A stretch of DNA of 64,000 nucleotides from NCBI RefSeq assembly GCF_020379485.1, contig NC_063436.1, forward strand, positions 16,447,389 to 16,511,388. Reading direction: 5' to 3'. How positions within the stretch are numbered: position 1 is the stretch's first letter; each line of letters opens with the position of its first letter. Both the position numbers and the translations under genes were made by a program. The notes beneath the pieces were generated by a model. It had not been told where the DNA came from and ran no database searches. It saw only the letters and a program-made list of their open reading frames with translations. Source of the DNA: Brassica napus (lineage: Eukaryota > Streptophyta > Magnoliopsida > Brassicales > Brassicaceae). Of this stretch, positions 12,101-24,695 are shown piece after piece.

Positions 12101-15100
12101 ATTGTTGTGTCCATCCTTCAAGAAGCAATGAATAATTGCCCCCCTTCTGTCACTGAAATAACACCAGCGCTACTTCTTAAAGATGCAGCATATGCTGCTA
12201 CTGCATATGTCTACTATGAGCTCTCGAATTATCTTAATTTCAGAGATTGGTATGCTCTTTGATCTTTTAATGCCTACGCTATTTTCATCTCGTTTAAACA
12301 TGGCTGTGTAATTTGTAACGAAACCTTCGTTTTGCCAGTCAGCAGAATGTGACAAGAGTTTTTGATTAGTTAAGTAAATAACGTGCCCTTCTTAATGATC
12401 GGGCGATTTGGCTGCAGGTTTAATGGTGCACTATCCCTTGAGCTGTCAAATGACCATCCAAATAGGCGTATCATCCACCGAAAAGTAGCAATGATATTGG
12501 GACATTGGGTTTCAGAGGTAATGTTGTTTTACTTTGGCTTTACCTTTTTTATGCTGCAAGTATTGACAACACTTAGAGGGAATTGCATCTTATGTTCTGT
12601 AGAAAATGCATCTTATCACTGCATGAAAGATGATTATGGCATAAATATGCAAAATGAAGTAATGTCTTGTCCGAATAAGTTGAGTTAGAGGAATAATCAT
12701 CCAAAAGCAAAGCAATTTGGCTATTTTGTAACAAGAGGTTAATAGGATTAGTTGCCCTGTTGATTTTTGTTATCTACTCTACCATAGCTTTTCTTAATTA
12801 TTTATTTGTTTGAAAATTTGTTGACTGATGGTTTATGACTGACGATAATAACCTTTCAGATTAAAGATGACACAAAAAGAGCCGTCTATTGTTCTTTGAT
12901 AACATTGTTACAGGACAATGACCTCGCTGTCAAGGTAGTCTCATCCTATCACATATTTGTTGCTTTTCTCTTACTGTCTTGCATTAAGGTCGGATTTTAC
13001 TCCCGTTTTTTTTTTTGTATTTTGTTAGCTGCCTCTGAGATTTTCTGTTTGCTTATGTAGCTGGCAGCTAGTAGATCATTGTGCTTACATGTTGAGGATG
13101 CGAATTTCTCGGAGCAATATTTTATTGATCTTCTTCCAATCTGTTGGGAGTCATGTTTCAAAATGGTTGAGGAAGTTCAAGAGTTTGATTCGAAGGTACA
13201 TGATTTAGCTGCCTCAAATTCATTACAGCCTTCCATTCTTGTCATTCTTCTTCCTCAAATGACGCAGACGGTTCTATATCTCTCCATCTAATTATCCTTT
13301 CTTTTTTCTCAGGTTCAAGTTCTGAACTTGATTTCTGTTCTTCTTGGACATGTTAGTGAAGTCACTCCGTACGCACAAAAGTTGGTGCAGTTCTTCCAGA
13401 AGGTATAATCGCAATTTTAGCTGTATATGTTTATTCTTATCTTGGTGCGCAATTGATATCTTATTATCTACGTGCTTGACTTAAGAACAGGTGTGGGAGG
13501 AATCTTCTGGTGAAAGCCTTCTACAGATTCAGCTTCTTGTTGCACTACGGAGTTTTGTAATTGCGCTTGCTTATCAGTCTCCCATTTGCTATAGCATACT
13601 GCTTCCAATACTCCAAAAGGGAATTGACATTAATAGCCCTGATGCACTCAACCTTCTGGAAGATAGCATGGCAGTAAGTTTCCACTCCATAACATATATA
13701 CCCTTCTTTTCTGCTGATACAAATGTGTCATACAAAAATGACGCTGAACCACATGTGCAGTTATGGGAAACGACACTATCATATGCTCCTATGATGGTGC
13801 CCCAGCTACTAGCATGCTTTCCCTATATGGTGGACATCATTGAAAGAAGTTTCGATCACTTAAAGGTTAGCTTTTCAACTTTTCAAGGAGTTAACGTTTT
13901 GATTCTTTAATAACCTAAAGTCGCGGCTCAGATCTACTGAAACATGCTGTGTCAATCATACCTTAAGACATTCAATATGCCCCTTATTATTTTTACTAAC
14001 ATCTTAACCAAAAGTAGGTTGCTGTCAGTATCATGGAATCATACATCATTTTGGATGGAGGGGAATTTCTTAATATGCATGCTTCAAGTGTAGCAAAGAT
14101 TCTTGATCTTATTATTGGAAATGTAAATGATAAGGGGTTACTCTCGATTCTTCCGGTGATTGACATCTTAGTTCAGGTGCGTTTCATTTCTCATTTATCT
14201 TTTGGATTACATATAAATTGACCAGTGATGGAACTTTTATTGCATCATTACGATGTATAGTGATTGTCATGACTGTTTTTTTATATATGTATATGTTTGA
14301 AAGTGTGGACAGATTACAACTTCTTGATTTGAAATATTTGCTCTTGTATTGAACAGTGTTTTCCTGCGGAGGTGCCCCCTCTCATCAACAGCTGTTTACA
14401 GGTAAATTTCGAGTTCTCTTTTTGATTGATGAAAGATTCATATTCTTCCTTGAAACACTTGTTGGCATCTCTCAGAAACTGGTTATTATTTGCTTGAGTG
14501 GTGGGGATGACCGAGATCCATCCAAGACGGCAGTTAAAACGTCCTCAGCTGCTATCCTGGCGAGGATTCTGGTGGTGAACACCACTTACTTGGCCCAGTT
14601 AACATCTGATTCATCTCTCTCAATGTTACTCCAACAAGCAGGGGTCACAATCGAAGACAGCGTACTCTTTTGCCTCACCGACATTTGGCTCGACAAGGTC
14701 AGTGGTGAACGTATTTTGAACAATTGGTTGTTTGACCAGCTTTCTGGAACTTTTTACTGGTTTTAGAATGTGCTTTGCGGAATCTTTAATGTTGTTAAAT
14801 GGTCTTTCGTTTTGATCCTAAGCAATAGCTCTTTTCTAAACTACTATGCATTTTGCATATTATCCTCCGACTCACTTTATTATTACATCTACTCTTGTGC
14901 AGGTGGATAATGCATCTCCCATGCAAAAGAAGACATTTGGATTGGCTCTTTCCATAATACTTACACTTAGAATGCCTCAAGTTCTTGACAAGCTTGATCA
15001 AATACTAAGGTACATGCTTGCACAATCGAATATTAACAACTGGATTTATGTATCTATTTTTATATCTATGTTGATCGTGTTTCTGGAAACAGTACATGCA

Positions 15101-15599
15101 CCAGTGTAATCCTTGGTGGAGACAGAGATCTAACAGAAGACGAATCAAGGTTATATTAAGTTTAAATGCTTGTAGAAATATATAGTTTCCAAGCCAGTTT
15201 TGTGATTTGTTATTGAACTGTTAACAACACTTCAATATTATTATCTGAAAAACTTACGATTTGTAATTCCAGCGGTGACATGAGTTCAAGCAGGTCTCAA
15301 GGAGAAGGAACCCCACCTAGCAAAGAGTTACGTAAAAGTCAGGTAAAAGCTAGTAATTCTTTTTTTTTTTAACGAAGCAGCTTCCACAAAACCACTGATT
15401 CTAACGCAGTTTGTAAATTTTTCTATCTTGTTATAAGATCAAAGTTTCCGATCCAATCTACCAGATGTCATTGGAGAAGTCAGTGCGTGAGAATCTTCAG
15501 ACATGTTCCACATTGCATGGAGATGCCTTCAATTCTGCAATTAGTAGGATTCACCCATCAGAGCTTGCACAAGTGAAACAAGCTTTAAAACTGCCGTGA
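9121..15599 (+). CDS. Importin-11-like karyopherin (importin beta superfamily)
   Basis: Twenty-three exons join in phase to 1011 codons: 9121-9261, 9353-9465, 9694-9766, 9856-9917, 10038-10179, 10304-10522, 10785-10851, 10951-11350, 11796-11943, 12089-12249, 12418-12517, 12860-12934, 13061-13195, 13313-13402, 13491-13673, 13761-13865, 14018-14176, 14357-14401, 14476-14697, 14903-15009, 15093-15149, 15273-15342 and 15438-15599. The N-terminus (residues 1-100) has the importin-beta N-terminal pattern: RRPAEAALSQSE, then LMASVYFKNSINRHW. The rest is helical HEAT/ARM-like repeats. The expected role is Ran-dependent carriage of cargo through nuclear pores. Closest from memory is At3g08960, about the same length. 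The ATG at 9121 follows a CAG and no in-frame ATG precedes it nearby. Cargo is unknown. Confidence 0.93.
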
Positions 15600-16335
15600 T
15601 TAAATATTATTTTGCCTCTTCATTGGTTGATTCCATATCACTTAAAAGAGCAGCAGTATTCAAGTGAGTTTCTGATCCCTCATTATTGAGTCTTGTATTT
15701 GTATATGGTATGGTGATGTATCGCCCACCTTTTGAGCTGACTCGCAACTTAATCATATCTGTTCAGGTGAATGAGTGAGTTTTTCTTCTCTTTACCATAT
15801 GCGTTGAGGAACTCTGGTACGTGCGTTAGGTGCGTCTCTTTGAGCTCCCCGTGGGATTTTTAGCCCTGCAAGGACAAAAGGAGAGGGTCGTTAGAACTTC
15901 TTTTTACTTTCATATGCTTGAGTTTAATATGTCAGTTCATTCTTTCAAAACCAACACAGAACATCAGTTATATTCGGGTACGTTGTGTCCCAATAGTTAT
16001 ATATGAAGAGAAGGGTGGGAGTTGTTAAGAGTTTCATTCTTCACGTTCCTACTCTGTTGATTTATTTATTTTTCCAGGATTAGTTTTCATTATGCTATCG
16101 TTTCGTGATTCATTCTCAACGGCTTCAATCGAATATTTTCTTGATTCGAGATTTTATGCAAACTAACAGAGTTTTAGGCAACTAAAAGGCCATATGTTGG
16201 TGGCTATATCAAATTTTATTAAATAGCTTAATCACATTTTCATGCACTGAGAAATTCTTGTATTAATGATCACCAACAAATCCAAAATGGTAACTAATCA
16301 CTTTTCCCCCCTCAAATGTGTGCTTAGAAGACTCT
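15600..16335. other. Convergent 3' region of importin and HCC1 genes
   Basis: Two genes end towards each other here. No open frame or repeat stands out. The sequence should hold both 3' untranslated regions. Confidence 0.55.
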
Positions 16336-18150
16336 TCACTTGCGGTACTGTCGAATCTCTTTTACAACGCCGTCGGTCAACGAGTCAACATCATGATTCT
16401 TCCCGTAAAATTTCACAAAACTCATCTCCGGACTCATCAGGTACCTATATTCCACACAAACCCAATATTAAAACAATAAGCTTCCTGAAAAATACTCTGT
16501 AAAAGGGATAATAGTAGACACGTACATGACTATAGAGTGATCAACGAGATAGTCTGAATCTTCCTCTTCTGTCTTCATGTAGTACACCCTGTAAGAACGG
16601 GCCACCGATTTGATTTCTTCAGGGCTCCCGGTTAACCCAACCAGTTTCGGATGAAACTCTACAAGAAATATATTAAACCATCATTTCAAAAACACATAAA
16701 AGAATCTTACCGAGCTAAGAATATAATCTACAAACCTTTGACATATTCATGTACTTGCTCAACTGTGTCTCTTTCAGGATCCACAGAGATAAACACTGGA
16801 ACCACATCTACTCCAGACTCACTGATTTTGTCAATGGCAGCAGACAACTTAATAAGCTCGTCAGGACAGATATCAGGACAATGAGTGAACCCAAAATATA
16901 AGACGGTCCATTTCCCCATCAGGTCTTTCTCCGTAACACGTTTCCCATCGTCTCTTACAAGACTGAATGGTCCTCCAATGGCTGCTTTTCCAGCAGATGG
17001 TCCTTCCTTCACGGCTATAGAATTGGTATTTATATCTAAAAGGCGCCATCAAGAAACCAGGTCAATATACATACAAGAATAGAGAAAAGCAATAATATTG
17101 GAAGTCAATGTGAGATAAATAAGCATTTACTGAGTGCTTAAAGTTGATCAAAATCCATCACTAACAAGATCAGTATTTTTATTAAACTCATCATATTGTT
17201 TCAGATGGTAGCTAAGACATGGTGCACATAATAAAGCTACAAACCATGCATTCAATTAGGAGAATTTTTCTAATACATATCAGAAATCGAGAGCTTGTTC
17301 AAAATCCTAACCATAGTATACAGTGTTTCTTGTCTACTGTTTACTACTCCCTCCGTTTCAGTTTAATTGTCGCTGTCGTTTTAGAATTTCCAATACAAGA
17401 ATCATTAAACAATCCTTCAATTTATTTTTCAGTAGTTAGATATATAAGAAATAATATTTTTATTTTGGAAATATGTAAAATTAAATATTTTTTAAAAATT
17501 TCTGTGTATAAATCTAAACTACAACTAAAATAAAACAGAGGGATTACATGATAAAGTTGTGACATTGCTAACAAAAAAAAAGTAAACTCACCATGAGATG
17601 AGTACCTTGGATATGACGTTTCTTCTCCCGATCATAATAGTAGACCAGTCCAGCACCAGTAGCAAACAGCAAGAAGAAGCTCATCCACGAAACCGGCTTT
17701 ATTTACCAAAATGCCACCATCAAGACATCATCATTTAAGTCTTTTAACAGAACCAAGAGTTTGTGTTACAAAAAAAAAAAAAACAGAACCAAGAGTTTAG
17801 GTAATGGAAACATCTATTAAAAAAAAACGATTTACCGCTCCGCGAACGTCTTTTCCGAAAGCTCGTTCGTTTTTCTGATCGGATCCTCCGGATTTTGTTT
17901 CCGGGTGGTTAGATTTAGGAAGCTTAGAGGTTGTATCGGAAGCGGAAGTGCTCAGCAAACATCTCTGATCCATTTTGAATCGCTCGACTCCACAGCTAAG
18001 TGAAAATAATTGTCGAACAGGGCGAGGAAGAGAGGAATCTCCATGACGAAGCGCGTCGGAGATGCAGGGAGGAGATTGTAGACCGCTTGAGGCGCGAAGT
18101 CGGTGAACGGAACGAAGACGGCTTGCTGTTCTACAAAGAGCAGACGCCAT
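16336..18150 (-). CDS. HCC1: SCO1-type mitochondrial copper chaperone
   Basis: Five exons join to 315 codons: 18150-17836, 17696-17606, 17035-16736, 16658-16526 and 16444-16336. The first about 100 residues are Arg/Ser-rich with few acidic residues, as in a mitochondrial presequence. One transmembrane segment follows ([18 protein letters not shown], near 109-126) and then a thioredoxin-fold SCO domain. The copper ligands are present: Cys188 and Cys192 in [12 protein letters not shown], and distal His276 in YLVDHS. Family role: delivery of copper to the CuA site of cytochrome c oxidase subunit II at the inner membrane. The closest Arabidopsis gene is At3g08950 (HCC1), required for embryo development. 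Intron 2 (17036-17605) contains a Stowaway-type element. Confidence 0.93.
17347..17544. mobile_element. Stowaway-type MITE in HCC1 intron 2
   Basis: About 198 bp beginning CTCCCTCCGTTTCAG and ending, in reverse complement, ATCCCTCTGTTTTAT. It is flanked by the dinucleotide TA on both sides (17345-17346 and 17545-17546). These are the termini and target duplication of Tc1/Mariner Stowaway MITEs. It lies wholly inside the intron and does not touch the splice sites. Confidence 0.8.
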
Positions 18151-18839
18151 TTGACGTCGGATCGGAGTTTTTCACTGGGGGTTTTAGTCTGAATAGAACA
18201 AGAGAAGGTTTTTTAGTTTTACACTGTAATAAACTTCTAGTAAACGGCAAGGTTTGCACACGCCTTTCAATAAAACACCATACTGTTTAGTACGTTAGGC
18301 CCACTGTTGTTTAGCGTTACGGCCCATTAAGCTAGTTTAGACTTTAGGTATCCTTTAATTTTATGTATTTACGTTTTCCACCCTAAATTAACACATTTTT
18401 ATCAATATACTCCGCCTCTATCTCAACCATAAAGATTAGTATATTTTGGTGAACTTTACGGTTAGGCAGTCAGGATTATATAACATTTGTTTCCCAAACA
18501 TATCTATTCGGTTACAGTCCTCTTTAACCCACAAGGAAATCTATGGCAGAGTCTAAGGCAACGTCTTGTGAAATGAAAGGCTTCTCATTACATAATCTCG
18601 CATCAGAAGAGAGTACCATACAATAAACCAAGACCAAGACAGGACAGCTAACAGTTACACAATCAGACAGTAAATACATAATAAAAATAATGATAAAAAA
18701 TATTAAAAAGGAAGAAAAAAAAACTCATAAGCACAAGCAGAGTCTCCAGGTACTTCCGGTATGATCCGAAAACAAATCAGACACTTTTGTGTGGACAGCA
18801 CTCAATCAGATCCCCCAGTGGAAGGGAAACATTTTTACA
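18151..18839. other. Spacer between HCC1 promoter and LMBR1-like 3' end
   Basis: Both neighbours are read leftwards, so this holds the HCC1 promoter and the LMBR1-like 3' untranslated region. No other gene is seen. Confidence 0.55.
18298..18326 (-). promoter_or_regulatory. Two site II-type motifs before HCC1
   Basis: GGCCCA at 18298-18303 and 18321-18326 reads TGGGCC on the strand of HCC1, about 150-175 bp before its ATG. Site II pairs are common in promoters of nuclear genes for mitochondrial respiratory proteins, which fits the product. Confidence 0.5.
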
Positions 18840-21800
18840 TTAAGAAGAGAGCTGGAAACGGGCGCTAGGTTTCTTTCTTCTCCATCCCTACCAGAAACAC
18901 AAGAAACAATCTTCATAACATTTATACAGAAGACAAAACTGGGGAGGTAACATGAATGATGAAATAGGACTTACGAAAGCAATGTAGTACAGGAAGGTCA
19001 ATCCAGCCAGGATAACAAACCCGATTTGGAACACGTTGTACCTGAGATATATACCACATCGACCTCTTAATAAGACAAGAGACAGATACAGTTTAAAAGA
19101 CTGCTATGTGCTAAACCGTTACTGCTTACTTGTAGAGGTACTTGATTCCTCGGAGTGACTGCAACGTGTGGCCAAAGATCTCCTGGGCAGCAGTGGCTTG
19201 AGCGTAGTATCCAAATGCAGTGGCGCAGAATTGAATCACACTGCAATTTAAAAGAACCATCAGTCACTTCAATTGTCAGGGACTCTGACTCAGGGCTTAA
19301 CATTTAGTGTAGCCTACCTGATTGAACAAAGAAGAATGAGGCCAACATTGAAGAGGAAAGAGTTCATTAAAGTAGCTCCCCATCTGAAAACAAAGTCCAA
19401 ATGGCCCAATTAGCAATTAAAGATAATTGGAAAATAGCCAAACACTGTTAAAAACCAATAGATGTGGTTTACTTCATGGGATGAATGGTGATGAAGACAA
19501 GCTTCAAACCCAGCATCATTGCCCCAGCGATAACAGCGAGTAGAAGGTAGAAACAGAAGAAAGCAAAGGCAGCAGTGCCAAGAAGACCTATAGAATCCCG
19601 CACATACAAACATAGAGTCAGGCAGAGGTATGAGGAACGTTAATATATAGAAAGAACAGTAAGTAAGAACTTACCCCAAACGTCATCAAGCTTAATAAAA
19701 ACCTCGTTAAGAAAAGGGGAAAGAGGAGGGTCGACAAGTAGATATATGATGATGTGTGCCACCCATGCAATAGAAACGATCAATCTACATAGACATTAAA
19801 AAGACCTCTATGAATGCTTATATAAATTCAAGCCAGTAAACTAAGGCCATAACACCAGAAAAAAAAACTGTGAAGAAGACTATTTTAAAACAAAATACTA
19901 ACCCTATGATTCCAAGAATAAACTTGGCCAAGTATCCTAGTACAGTGAAAGCCCAGGCAGTTTCTGCCTGAAAAAAAGCCATAGAATAGTTGAATAACAC
20001 AAAGAATGTAGATATAGTTGTAAGAAATACACTCGTCTTACCTTCTCTCCTTGAGGATACGCTTCTTCTAAGAGGTTCACATCTTCCTCCAATTGGAGCA
20101 ACTCCTGCAGGTTAACCACATTCAATTACAGGATCAAGGGGACATTAAGAACTCAAAATTCAGGTAGATTTTCCAATTTTAATTATGAAACAAAACTGAG
20201 AGAAGATACCAAGTATGTACCTTTTCAACTGCTTTAACATTTTTCCTCCATGCCCTGCCCTTAGCACCACCTTTTTCTTCCTGACGAAGTCCATCGGCTG
20301 CTTTCTTTAGTTCTCTAGCCTTTTTCCCTAGCTCAGTTGCTTCCTGTAAAACATTACGGAGTTTATTTAGAAATGACTCAAGAAGTAGAAGACATGAAAC
20401 CCTGAGAAGAACAATAACCAAACCTTTATATATTGTGATCGAGTGATAACAGCCTTTGGTCGCCGGATGAATGCAGTGATAAGTCCTAATGGTAGGCAGG
20501 CAATACCAACGCCACCAAATATCTAGAAACATTGGAGATAACAATTAGTTATCAGATTTTCTATATGGGAATCTCAAATTAAAACATCAATTAGCTACAA
20601 AAGATACAAATCCATTATAAAAGACAGTTCCTATCCTATCCTATCCTTTCAAAGCATACATGGCACTTCTCAACAAGATAGAAAAATGCTCATACCGTGA
20701 AAAGAACTGAACCAACAATTGTAGGAAGAGCAACAACGTATTCTGGAAAAGTAGTACGCATGGTCCACGTTTTCTCGGATGCGACACTAGCTGTAAATGC
20801 TGAGCACTGCATCAATTAACACAGAGGCAGAGGAAACATGTTACATGCTGAAACTCTCTATGGAATAAACCAATCATGATAAGAAAATATTACCTGGCGG
20901 GCGGTGTTACCGATACATGGTTGATTATTTGAAAATTGCCAGGAAGTAGGGAAAGAGGTCGTGCCAGAAGCCAAGTGCCTGACAGAGAAATCCACCTTTC
21001 CAATAACACCTAACATGATGTAAAGGAGAGTGAATCCAATGAATGCAAAATCAAACGCAACCATGAACGGCTAAGTAAGAGTTCAATAACTGAGAGTTTA
21101 TAACTTCTATAGGTAAGATAAAGATGTTACCAACAACTATAAGCTATTCCTAGCAGAAACATGACAAAATATCTCAGCACAAGCCCTAATGAGGTAAACT
21201 TATCAGCTGAAATCAACATAGAAATGCAGTTCACAGATGCCAGCCATATCATAGTGAAGAGAAGACCAACATTGGTTTTAGCCAACAGAAGACTAACCGT
21301 ATAAGATTCCGAGCACCAGAGCACAAACAACAGCCGTGCTTACCACCCAAAGCAAGGCACTTTTAATCCTTTTCCCCATAGTCCTGAAGAAAAAAAAACA
21401 AAGCAAGCCCACAACACATTCATCAACACTCAACCAAAACAAAATACAATTTAAAAACAAAAACAAAAGGTGATTAATTTCATCAAAAGACACGAACTTC
21501 TCCTGGTCCCCTTCATAGAAAAACATAGCGAAAGGGATAACAAAGAACACGAGGATAGCGTCAACAATGTAAACCGCAAGCCAAAGATCCTTCATAGGCA
21601 ACGTCAGATTACACGCGCCGTTGTAAATCGCGTGCCTACAAGCGTGCCGATTCGCCACGTCAGCCGGCAGCATGAGGATCGAGATCATGGCGATGGAGAG
21701 GCCGAAGACGACGACGAACTTGGGGAAATACGCCTGGTTCGCATCGTCTGGATGCTGGTAGTTGACGAGGAGGTAGACGCTGGAGATGAAGACGATGACG

Positions 21801-21847
21801 CAGACGACGATCGCGACGATCACGAGAGCGAGGTTGAAATCGCCCAT
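18840..21847 (-). CDS. LMBR1-like multi-pass membrane protein (At3g08930 type)
   Basis: Fourteen exons join to 509 codons: 21847-21498, 21383-21298, 21009-20894, 20806-20696, 20522-20424, 20343-20221, 20104-20042, 19967-19903, 19784-19675, 19587-19473, 19383-19318, 19240-19130, 19041-18975 and 18887-18840. About nine hydrophobic segments are visible, starting with residues 5-30 (LALVIVAIVVCVIVFISSVYL). A charged cytoplasmic loop around residues 260-320 is rich in Lys/Glu and likely coiled coil. The length equals the Arabidopsis homologue. Animal LMBR1/LMBD proteins are limb-region, lipocalin-receptor or lysosomal cobalamin-transport proteins. The plant function is not established, and no ligand can be inferred here. 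The second exon joins at E-K-T-M-G-K-R, confirming phase. Confidence 0.93.
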
Positions 21848-22513
21848 CCGATTCGAGAGGTTCCGATCCCGATTGGAAGATGTAGGGACCCAATTGCAAA
21901 AAAAAAAAGCTAGGGTTCGAAAATTTTGAAATTGAATTTGGGGATTTTAGCAGATCTGATTTTGTTTCCCTCTGGAGAAACCAGACAGAGGAAGGAGGTG
22001 ATGAACATTCTTAAATTACATCCTTGCCCTCAGTTATGTGATGTAATTACGTGAATATGGCGCCAGTGCTAGATGGCTTTGGGTATAAATGTCATTCTCA
22101 ATCGGGAGTCCAGCTGTCCGAACTCCGAAGCACCATGATTCAGACAACTAATGAAAGTGATCTTCAGGTAATAAAATACCTTAACCGGCGCCGTACGGGT
22201 TCTAATGTAGAATCAATGTTGGGCTTCTAAAACCAATTATAATATTGGGCTTTCATGAAGTTTATGGCCCGATACTAATGGGCTAAATTGTAAACTAATA
22301 AAATATTTGTGGCCGCTAAGTGTAAATTAGTTGTATCCGGTTGACCTTGGTATAAATTCTGCACACTCAAACCGAACCGAGAAAACCGCTCGGAGATTAA
22401 TTATCACGTTTATTATAACTCCAAACCGGTACGGTTTGATCGAGTTGAGATGTAACTGAAGAAGATCAAGTTGAGAACAACGAAGAGCGAATCAAAGAGG
22501 AGGAAGAAGAGCA
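21848..22513. promoter_or_regulatory. Shared divergent promoter, LMBR1-like and DnaJ genes
   Basis: The ATGs of two divergent genes are 666 bp apart. TGGGCT-type motifs occur near 22213, 22244 and 22278 (site II-like). No TATA box is obvious. The 5' leader on the right is purine-rich (GAAGA repeats at 22458-22513). Confidence 0.5.
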
Positions 22514-24695
22514 ATGGGGGTCGATTATTACAAGGTTCTTCAAGTGGATCGGAGCGCGAAAGATGACGATTTGAAGAAGGCTTATCGCAAACTCGCCATG
22601 AAATGGCATCCCGACAAGAACCCTAACACCAAAAAAGAAGCCGAAGCCAAATTCAAACAGATCTCCGAAGCTTACGATGTAAATTTCTCTTACACAACTC
22701 GAGTTCATTACATACCCCACAAAACCCATTTCGTTTTCCATCGAAAGTTTCAATCTTTGTCGGAATTTGAATATTGAACAGTTATGACATTCCCACAAAA
22801 GTGTTAATCTTCTGTTCTTATGATGTTTTGATTGATTGCATTCCCGACAAAACCCATTTCGTTTCCCATAGAAAGTTTCAATCTTTAAATTGAATAAGGA
22901 CAGCTTGTTTGGGGACAAAGGTGTTAATGCTCCGTTCTTATGATGTTTTGATTGGTTGCATTTGCCTCAAGGTACTGAGCGATCCTCAGAAGCGAGCAAT
23001 CTACGATCAATACGGAGAAGAAGGTCTAAACAGCCAAGCTCCGCCTCCTGGTGCCGGCGGGTTTCCCGGTGGTTCGGACGGAGGAGCTTCGTTCCGGTTC
23101 AACGGTAGAAGCGCTGACGATATCTTCTCGGAGTTCTTTGGCTTCGCTAGACCGTTTGGTGACACACGTGGTGCGGGACCCTCTGGTGGTGGGTTCAGGT
23201 TCGCTGAGGATGTTTTCTCTTCTTATAGGTCTGCTACGGGAGAAGCTTCTAATGCTCCGCCGAGGAAAGCTGCTCCTATAGAGAGACAGCTTCCTTGTAG
23301 TTTGGAGGATTTGTACAAAGGTATCACTAAGAAGATGAAGATCTCGAGGGATGTCCTTGATTCCAGCTGGTACTTTCTTCAACTCGTTAGCCCTCTATTC
23401 ATTTGTGTGAAGAATAAATATTGGTTTGCATGTGAAGTTGCTTATAGAGTCTTTACGTGGAATAAATAGTTGTGTTCTCTAGGCCTAGACGTTTTTACCA
23501 TAAACCTAAATCTGAACCTTAACCCGAACCAAAAAGGCTGAAAAAAAAACAAAATTCGATCTGAACCGTTATAAAAAAAATATCCAAATGGGATTTTAAG
23601 AGTTACGGACTACAAAATCCAAACTAGGATTAGGATTAGGATTTGAAAATATTGGAAATTAGTGAAATATGTTAATGTTGTTATATATGTTAAGGTACTT
23701 TATATATTTTAGAGTATTTTAAAGACTTGTAGTTTGTTTTATTTGTTATTTTGAATATTTTTAGTTAGTTCAAGTAGCTTAACTAGTTTTTAATTAGATT
23801 TTGGAATTATTTATATGTTTGAGTGTTTTTGGTCAATCTTTTAGTGTTTTTTCAGAAGATGTTAGGTGATTTCAAATATTGGTTATAATCCGTTTCAAAC
23901 TGAAGCCAACCCAAAAATTAGTAAAACCGGAATGGAACTCTTGTGAATATAGTACTGAAAATTCAAATCAACTGAACGAATCCGAATGGTACACCGAACG
24001 CCAAGCCTAGTGTTCTCTGTTACCATGTCTCAGTTTTTTTTTAAATCTAGAGATTGGGAAGTGGATTAGTTATATAAAGATGTAATTCTAGATATTAGTC
24101 GTTAGCCATTGGATAGATTTTGTTGGACGTTTGGGATCATGACCAGTGAGATATATGAGTTCTGTTTTACCAGAGTTGTTCGGCACTTGGCTTAGTGCAC
24201 ATTCTCATTTGCACTTTTGAGACATTAGAGTTACTTCTTTGTTTACAACGCAGGAGGCCCACAACAGTCGAAGAGATCTTGACGATAGAGATCAAACCAG
24301 GATGGAAGAAAGGAACTAAAATAACCTTCCCCGAGAAAGGAAACGAGCAGCGGGGAATCATACCCTCAGATCTTGTGTTCATAGTCGATGAAAAGCCGCA
24401 CGCTGTGTTCAAGAGAGACGGGAACGACCTTGTGATCACGCAAAAGATCCCTCTCGTGGAAGCACTCACGGGGTACACTGCTCAGGTCACGACTTTGGAT
24501 GGGAGAACGCTAACGGTTCCTGTCAACAACGTGATCAGCCCGACCTATGAAGAGGTTGTGAAAGGCGAAGGCATGCCGATTCCTAAAGACCCGTCGAGAA
24601 AAGGGAACTTGAGAATCAAGTTTAACGTTAAGTTCCCGTCGAGGTTAACGACTGAGCAGAAAACTGGAATCAAACGGATGTTTTCGTCTGCTTAG
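22514..24695 (+). CDS. Type II DnaJ (Hsp40) co-chaperone, DNAJB type
   Basis: Three exons join to 334 codons: 22514-22678, 22972-23369 and 24254-24695. The J domain starts at residue 1 ([16 protein letters not shown]) and has the essential HPD at 32-34. A Gly/Phe-rich region follows (about 75-150) and then the two-part DnaJ C-terminal substrate-binding domain from about 155, ending [17 protein letters not shown]. There is no CxxCxGxG zinc finger, so this is type II. It should stimulate Hsp70 ATPase in the cytosol. Closest Arabidopsis gene from memory is At3g08910 (323 residues). The second splice junction reads S-S-W-R-P, where I recall Gly in relatives. Intron 2 is 884 bp and carries a hAT element. 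Confidence 0.92.
23480..24009. mobile_element. hAT-type non-autonomous element in DnaJ intron 2
   Basis: 530 bp with inverted ends TAGGCCTAGACG (left) and TAGGCTTGGCG (right, reverse complement). It is flanked by a perfect 8-bp duplication GTGTTCTC (23472-23479 and 24010-24017), the size expected for hAT elements. No transposase frame is present. Its ends are rich in AACCCGAACC-like sequence, a common feature of short Brassicaceae hAT elements. Confidence 0.82.
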
